Translations under genes and position numbers: made by a program | The notes under the pieces: model-generated | Told to the model about the DNA's origin: nothing | Database searches by the model: none | What the model saw: the letters and a program-made list of their open reading frames with translations, nothing else | Part shown: positions 59,505-64,000 of the stretch, in pieces | Layout: the number at the start of each line of letters is the position of its first letter | Numbering within the stretch: position 1 is the stretch's first letter | NCBI RefSeq assembly: GCF_004000765.1 | Contig: NZ_BILW01000002.1 | Location: 124,001-188,000, forward strand | Origin: Paenibacillus chondroitinus NBRC 15376 | GTDB lineage: Bacteria; Bacillota; Bacilli; Paenibacillales; NBRC-103111 | Reading direction: 5' to 3' | Length of the DNA stretch: 64,000 bases

Positions 59505-60427
59505 AGCCCTTCTCCTTTCACTTGCGCAGCAAAACCTAGAATTCGCTCGTTCAAGGCATGAATACGGGGCAAATCCGTTTCCGCAACCGGCAGCAGCGGC
59601 ATTCTCGGCTCACCTGTGTCATAGCCACGCAGCTTCAAAATCGCTTTGCAGGCGCCATACAAGGATGGGAATGACAATAACTCCACGATCAGTGCATTCA
59701 CAATAAACTGCCATTTCAATGCCTCCGCCATCTTTCCTTGCGCATAACAATTCTCAATGTGGAGGAAAAGCTCCGGCATTACGCCGTATGTTCCGCCAAT
59801 CCCACCGTCTGCGCCAATGCTTCTGCCGGCCAAATATTGTTCATCCGGTCCGTTAAGAACAAGGAAATCTTCGCCCCCGGCCGCTTTGAACTGCTGCAGC
59901 TCGAATGTACTCTCTGCGGAGATTTTGACGCCGATGACTTTTTCTTGGGCTGCCATTTTGGACAGCAGGCCTACGGATAGCTGAAAGCCCGTCGTTTGCG
60001 GGATATGATAGATGATAAAAGGCAGATCCGTGCTGTCGATGATCGCCTGCCAATGCGCCTCTACGCTTGGTGCCGACAATCGGTAATAAATGGCCGGAAC
60101 AGCGGAAACCGCGTGCGCTCCAATTGTCTCCGCATGAATGGCAAGCTCCACGCTATCACGCGTAGCAGGTGCACCGACATGCGCGATGACTGTCAGTTCA
60201 TCCCCGACTTCGCTGATAACAGCTTCCAGCATCAGCTTGCGTTCAATCACAGATTGCAGCATACCTTCGCCGGAACTGCCGCCTACATACAAGCCTTTGA
60301 CGCCTGAATCGGCGTAATACCTCGCTAAACGGCGAGCTGCTGCCAAATCAATTTCACCCGAAACATCGTAACAAGAATACATCGCAATTATAATCCCTCT
60401 AAAACTATCTAAATTGTAGGATTTCAT
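59501..60427 (-). CDS. nanA: N-acetylneuraminate lyase-type aldolase
   Basis: 308 residues of the DapA/NanA TIM-barrel aldolase family. GLYVGGSSGEGMLQS carries the carboxylate-binding GG(S/T)(S/T)GE motif, PFIIYHIPQTTG the catalytic Tyr, and VIGVKISAEST the Schiff-base Lys. Splits sialic acid into ManNAc and pyruvate. The assignment over dihydrodipicolinate synthase rests on following nanE and nanK and on the ABC importer upstream. The open frame runs far upstream, but GGAGGT lies nine bases before ATG 60427, which gives the normal length. Confidence 0.93.
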   Translation of the reverse strand: MKSYNLDSFRGIIIAMYSCYDVSGEIDLAAARRLARYYADSGVKGLYVGGSSGEGMLQSVIERKLMLEAVISEVGDELTVIAHVGAPATRDSVELAIHAETIGAHAVSAVPAIYYRLSAPSVEAHWQAIIDSTDLPFIIYHIPQTTGFQLSVGLLSKMAAQEKVIGVKISAESTFELQQFKAAGGEDFLVLNGPDEQYLAGRSIGADGGIGGTYGVMPELFLHIENCYAQGKMAEALKWQFIVNALIVELLSFPSLYGACKAILKLRGYDTGEPRMPLLPVAETDLPRIHALNERILGFAAQVKGEGL

Positions 60428-60456
60428 GCTGCATTTACCTCCGGTTTTGTCTTTAT

Positions 60457-61350
60457 TTATCCTTTTACGGCACCCATTGTAATGCCCTGTGTGAATGCTT
60501 TTTGGAACACCAGGAAAATGGCAATCATAGGAACGGAGGCAAGTGCAGCCCCGGCCATAAGTACACCGTAATTCGTCATAAACTCGCTCTGCGTCGTCAT
60601 CATAGAGACACCTAACGGCAATGTCATCATCGTCGTCGAGCGGATCATAATGAGCTGGCTGAAATAATCGTTCCATGATGCTATGAATGTGAAGATGGCA
60701 AGCGCACCGAGTGCGGGTTTGAGCAAGGGTAAAATAATCGTGGAGAACAAGCGGATTTCCGAACAACCGTCCATCTTGGCCGCTTCCATCAATTCTCCTG
60801 GAATGGTCTGAGCGAACTGCTTCATTAGGAACACACCGAATGGCCAGCCGATCGCCGGCAAAATAAGCCCATAATAAGTATTAACCCAACCAAAATCCGC
60901 CAACATCGTAAAAAGCGGAACGAGAATAACTTGCTTCGGCAGCGCCATCGCCGCGATGAACAGCGTAAAAATGATTCTCCGTCCAGGGAAAAGCTTCTTC
61001 GCAAGCACGTAGCCGGCCGTCGAAGAAACGAGGCAAACCGCAATCATTTCCACGATAGTGATGATGAAGCTGTTCAGCGTCCAACGCCAAATCGGGTTCT
61101 TAAACAATTCAAGCCAATTGCTGAGCGTCGGTTGAAGCGGAAACCATTCAGGAGGTATCGCTGTGGCGACCGTCTGAATTTTGAATGCGCCGGTCATGAT
61201 CCAATAGAAGGGAAAAATGAACACAATCGTAGAAAGAATTAAAAGCACGGTGGAGACCACTTTCGTCGGCGTCCATGTACGTTTTTTTCCGGTGTATCGT
61301 TGTTTTCTGACACTGCCGGTGTGTGCGTGCACATGTGTATTTGCTGTCAT
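60457..61350 (-). CDS. Sugar-type ABC permease (MalG-like), probable sialic-acid importer
   Basis: 297 residues with a basic N-terminal tail (HAHTGSVRKQRYTGKKRTWT), six predicted helices and the EAA loop GELMEAAKMDGCSEIRLFST then IILPLLKPAL. AGGAGGTCATC precedes the ATG. It stands 10 bp after the MalF-like gene and 29 bp before nanA, so the importer and catabolic genes are one operon. The ligand is inferred from that. Confidence 0.92.
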   Translation of the reverse strand: MTANTHVHAHTGSVRKQRYTGKKRTWTPTKVVSTVLLILSTIVFIFPFYWIMTGAFKIQTVATAIPPEWFPLQPTLSNWLELFKNPIWRWTLNSFIITIVEMIAVCLVSSTAGYVLAKKLFPGRRIIFTLFIAAMALPKQVILVPLFTMLADFGWVNTYYGLILPAIGWPFGVFLMKQFAQTIPGELMEAAKMDGCSEIRLFSTIILPLLKPALGALAIFTFIASWNDYFSQLIMIRSTTMMTLPLGVSMMTTQSEFMTNYGVLMAGAALASVPMIAIFLVFQKAFTQGITMGAVKG

Positions 61351-61359
61351 GATGACCTC

Positions 61360-62256
61360 CTAGTACTCAACATCGCTGCCAAAATATTTGAATTGAATCA
61401 CGGATATGATGCCAATTACGATCGCCAATATAATGCCCATGGCGGAAGCAAGGCCGAAATGCCCGAGCATAAAAGCTTGCTCGTACACGCCATACATAAC
61501 CGTCGATGTGCTGTAAACGGGACCTCCCGAGGTTAGCAATTGAATTAAAGCGAAACACTGGAATGTGTTAATCGTCGTAATGACAATCACATATAGATTC
61601 GTCGGCATGAGCATCGGCCATACGATTTTGGAGAAAATTTGCCACGGAGTTGCACGATCAATCTCCGCTGCTTCAATATAGGAGGTAGGAATGTTACCCA
61701 ACGAAGCGACATACAAAATGATGGGCTGTCCGACAGACGTTGTAATCAAAACAGCAATGATCGCGAGCAGCGCAGTTCTTGTATCGCCTAACCACGATAT
61801 CGGATCGAAACCGAATAAACCGATGATATAATTCAAAATTCCGTAGTTGGGATGATAAATCCAGCCCCATACGACTGTAATACTGACAACCGAGGATACG
61901 GCAGGCAAGTAAAATACACCACGGAAAAACGACCTGGAAAACTCTTTCATTTTATAAATATTGACGGCTACAAAAATGGAAAATACGATGACGATCGGCA
62001 CCGCAATAACAACCAACAAAATCGTATTTCGCATGGACTTAAGAAATGTTTCGTTATGCATCAAGGAAACGTAGTTATCTAAGCCAATAAAATCAAAAGT
62101 TCTCAAAGAATAATCGAAAAAGCTGATGTAAATACCTTTTAGCATCGGATATGCGACAAAAATCAGAAAAAATCCAAACGCTGGAAGTAAAAAGAGATAG
62201 CTCATCAGCCAGTCGCGCAGGACCATATTTCTCGATTTGCTAACCGTTGCTTCCAT
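61360..62256 (-). CDS. Sugar-type ABC permease (MalF-like), probable sialic-acid importer
   Basis: 298 residues, six predicted helices (SYLFLLPAFGFFLIFVAYPM first), EAA loop TSYIEAAEIDRATPWQIFSK then IVWPMLMPTN. The Arg after EID, where Gly is usual (IDGA), is a small deviation in the EAA loop. It partners the MalG-like permease and the binding protein encoded upstream. Confidence 0.92.
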   Translation of the reverse strand: MEATVSKSRNMVLRDWLMSYLFLLPAFGFFLIFVAYPMLKGIYISFFDYSLRTFDFIGLDNYVSLMHNETFLKSMRNTILLVVIAVPIVIVFSIFVAVNIYKMKEFSRSFFRGVFYLPAVSSVVSITVVWGWIYHPNYGILNYIIGLFGFDPISWLGDTRTALLAIIAVLITTSVGQPIILYVASLGNIPTSYIEAAEIDRATPWQIFSKIVWPMLMPTNLYVIVITTINTFQCFALIQLLTSGGPVYSTSTVMYGVYEQAFMLGHFGLASAMGIILAIVIGIISVIQFKYFGSDVEY

Positions 62257-62331
62257 TCCTTTTTCCCCATTTCTCGTGTTTAGTGGAGGAGCAGCGCCGC
62301 TTGCTGCGCTGCCCCTCCTGCTTATTGCTGC

Positions 62332-63717
62332 TTATTTTTGAACTTGCGCTTTCGCTTTGGCAATGGCCTCATTGGCTTTGGCCGCAAAGGCGTCCAGCGC
62401 CTCTTTCCCCGTTGCCGTTCCTGTCAATGCGCGCTGCAGCTCAGGGAACCAGAACGTGCGGATTTCCGCATAACCGTCTGCAATAGTCGGAGGATCTGTG
62501 ATAAATTGACGCGCCAAGTCCGCGTATTTATACTCAGGGTCGTCATACAAGCCGGTTACCGACGTACGTGCGGACAGACCACCGGTCTGAATGACGTTCT
62601 TTTTGCCCCAAACGGGATCATTGACAACGAAATCGATAAATTTCTTGGAAGCTGCAATTTTGTCAGCATTACCGTTGTTGAAAATCGCGAGCCCCCCAAG
62701 GAACGGCTCAAGCTTAGGTTTCGAACCATCCAACGTCGGGAATGGAAGCAAAATATCCTCGAACGGCACTTTTTTATTCGCTACATTTTGCGCTTTCAAT
62801 ACCGGCGAATAGTTCAGGGTAAAGGCCAGCTTTCCTTGTAAAAACAAGTCATTGACGTCAGACGCCGCCAGCGAGGCTGCTCCCGCTACGCTGATCTTGT
62901 CTTTGGTGGCTTTGACCACCCAATCCAGCGCCTTGCCGGCATTTTCGGTATTGATGGCAACTTTCGAGTTATCCTCAGACAGGAATCTTGAAACCCCCAT
63001 GTTAGCCAAATAGGCGCGAGTGCCCTGATCACCTGCTGTGCTTTTTGCGAAGAAGCCCGTTGGAATCATATCTGGCGCTTTCTCTTTCACAGCCTGCAGT
63101 GCCTTTTCGTATTCCGCTACCGTCCACGTTCTGTCCGGTCTGTTTAGTGGAAGCAGATCGAGCGCGCCGATTTTCTCAAATACGGTTTTGTTCACAGCCA
63201 TCATGAACGGCCCCGTATTCAGCGGATACATGACGATCTGATCGCCGACGGTCGATTGCTTCCAGAAAGCCGGTGCAATGTCATTTTTAACTTCCGGGGT
63301 CACCATGTCGTTTAATGGCGCGAGCAATTTCTTTTTGCCCCAATCGATAATGCGTCCTGGAGCATCATAGATAACGTCAGGCGCCGTGTTGGACGCAATC
63401 GCAACATTCAGCTTTTGCGGTCCTCCATCGAACGTAATCATTTCCAGATTAACTTTTATTTCCGGATACTTTTGATTAAATGCAGCAATGATTTGTTTCT
63501 CGTATTTGCCGACTTCACCATCCAACGTTTGGAAGTTGGGAAAGTTCCACCATGTAATTTCGACAGGCTTAGCTGCCGCTTGAGTCGCTGCAGGCTTTGA
63601 CGCGTCCGGCGTTGAGGCCGGTTTACTTACCTCGGAATTACTGGTGCATGCAACCAATTGGGATCCTACTAGCGCTACGCCTAAAACGGTCATCAGCCCT
63701 TTTTTCATTGCTCTCAT
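62332..63717 (-). CDS. Extracellular binding lipoprotein (family 1), probable sialic-acid importer
   Basis: 461 residues; lipoprotein signal MKKGLMTVLGVALVGSQLVA then Cys, a Ser/Ala/Pro linker, and a family-1 fold (ITWWNFPNFQTLDGEVGKYE, FNQKYPEIKVNLEMITFDGG, APDVIYDAPGRIIDWG, FLGGLAIFNNGNADKIAASK). First gene of the importer-nanA-nanE-nanK operon, divergent from a response-regulator gene. GGGGGT precedes ATG 63717. Confidence 0.92.
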   Translation of the reverse strand: MRAMKKGLMTVLGVALVGSQLVACTSNSEVSKPASTPDASKPAATQAAAKPVEITWWNFPNFQTLDGEVGKYEKQIIAAFNQKYPEIKVNLEMITFDGGPQKLNVAIASNTAPDVIYDAPGRIIDWGKKKLLAPLNDMVTPEVKNDIAPAFWKQSTVGDQIVMYPLNTGPFMMAVNKTVFEKIGALDLLPLNRPDRTWTVAEYEKALQAVKEKAPDMIPTGFFAKSTAGDQGTRAYLANMGVSRFLSEDNSKVAINTENAGKALDWVVKATKDKISVAGAASLAASDVNDLFLQGKLAFTLNYSPVLKAQNVANKKVPFEDILLPFPTLDGSKPKLEPFLGGLAIFNNGNADKIAASKKFIDFVVNDPVWGKKNVIQTGGLSARTSVTGLYDDPEYKYADLARQFITDPPTIADGYAEIRTFWFPELQRALTGTATGKEALDAFAAKANEAIAKAKAQVQK

Positions 63718-63749
63718 CTAAGTACCCCCATTATCGTTATAGGAACGAA

Positions 63750-63763
63750 TGATTTCGCTTTCA
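63750..63763 (-). promoter_or_regulatory. cre-like site within an inverted repeat, nan promoter region
   Basis: Minus strand TGAAAGCGAAATCA has one mismatch to the cre consensus and lies inside GAATGA-N8-TCATTC (63747-63766), 33 bp upstream of the binding-protein gene. Confidence 0.45.
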
Positions 63764-63937
63764 TTCCTTGCTTTAAGCATAAAACATATCCATCCATGGC
63801 AAAATCCCACTGGTTTTACATCTATGGTCGTATTCTGACCTATTTGCTTTTCGATCTTTTTCAAACACGTTTTGTAGCGATTTTAGTATATAATTTAGAA
63901 AAAGAACAGAGCAGGCCATAATCTTTCGGGGGATCTT

Positions 63938-64000
63938 ATGTATAAACTACTCATTGTCGAGGATGAGCCACTCATTCGCACAGGCATCAAGCATTATTTT
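63938..64000 (+). CDS. Start of a response regulator (3' partial, YesN-like)
   Basis: The first 21 codons, MYKLLIVEDEPLIRTGIKHY then Phe, are the first strand and helix of a receiver domain with the acidic VEDEP pocket. Start patterns of this kind are typical of YesN/AraC-type regulators in Paenibacillus. GGGGGATC precedes the ATG. It is divergent from the sialic-acid operon and probably regulates it with a kinase encoded beyond the window. Confidence 0.8.
   Translation, partial: MYKLLIVEDEPLIRTGIKHYF

Noticed and set aside
1..64000. rRNA, tRNA and recognisable riboswitches
   Set aside because: No tRNA cloverleaf, rRNA segment or familiar riboswitch core (SAM, TPP, glmS, T-box) was recognised by eye; a covariance-model scan would be the decisive test.

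Overview
The window reads as chromosome of a Gram-positive, endospore-former-type Firmicute, most likely a Paenibacillus or close relative. This is inferred from the strong AGGAGG-type ribosome sites, many family-1 sugar-binding lipoproteins with MalF/MalG-type permeases, several YesM-type kinase and YesN (AraC-type) regulator genes, many AraC regulators, CcpA-like cre sites, a TnrA-type regulator and abundant hairpin-rich intergenic repeats. No rRNA, tRNA, CRISPR array, insertion sequence or phage gene was recognised. The genome content is that of a plant- or soil-associated carbohydrate scavenger.

Layout. 1-2600: end of an unknown gene, a repeat array, an L-rhamnose mutarotase, a decayed MFS transporter, a DinB protein and a ThuA-like protein. 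2600-6500: a minus-strand run (MocR-type regulator, small helix-hairpin-helix protein, RpiA, SDR, ThuA) divergent from a LysE-type exporter. 6500-7790: a gene-free stretch of palindrome arrays, a G-rich tandem repeat and a 72-bp tandem repeat. 7790-16390: a TRAP transporter, a YesM/YesN pair, a KdgF-like cupin, a GH4 glycosidase and an AraC regulator, which together look like uronic-acid uptake and breakdown. 16400-19660: a class-III aminotransferase behind what look like two ARG boxes, then a PhyH-type dioxygenase divergent from an AraC regulator. 20300-23550: kduI, a DeoR regulator, kduD and a TIM-barrel protein (unsaturated uronate pathway). 23600-30600: two luciferase-like flavin monooxygenases, one of them (SsuD-like) heading an operon with a sugar-type ABC importer. 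31280-37930: a sugar ABC importer enclosed between its YesM kinase and YesN regulator genes. 38000-40540: repeats, a frameshifted secreted protein and a small membrane protein. 40540-43970: fucI, fucU and a LacI regulator with matching operators.

46260-57560: two paralogous secreted beta-helix proteins flank the most interesting region. There a Tat-signal L-amino-acid-oxidase-like enzyme, an exported RidA-like protein and tatA run one way, and a shortened TnrA-like regulator and tatC run the other way. Three 17-bp TnrA/GlnR-type boxes lie in the shared promoter region. I read this as a nitrogen-controlled, self-contained extracellular amino-acid deamination module with its own Tat translocase. 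57830-63720: a complete sialic-acid operon (ABC importer, nanA, nanE, ROK kinase), divergent from the start of a response-regulator gene cut by the window end.

Across the window at least seven intergenic arrays share one architecture: three or four roughly 20-bp units spaced about 51-52 bp apart, in some arrays with a central step of about 63 bp, although the unit sequences differ between families.
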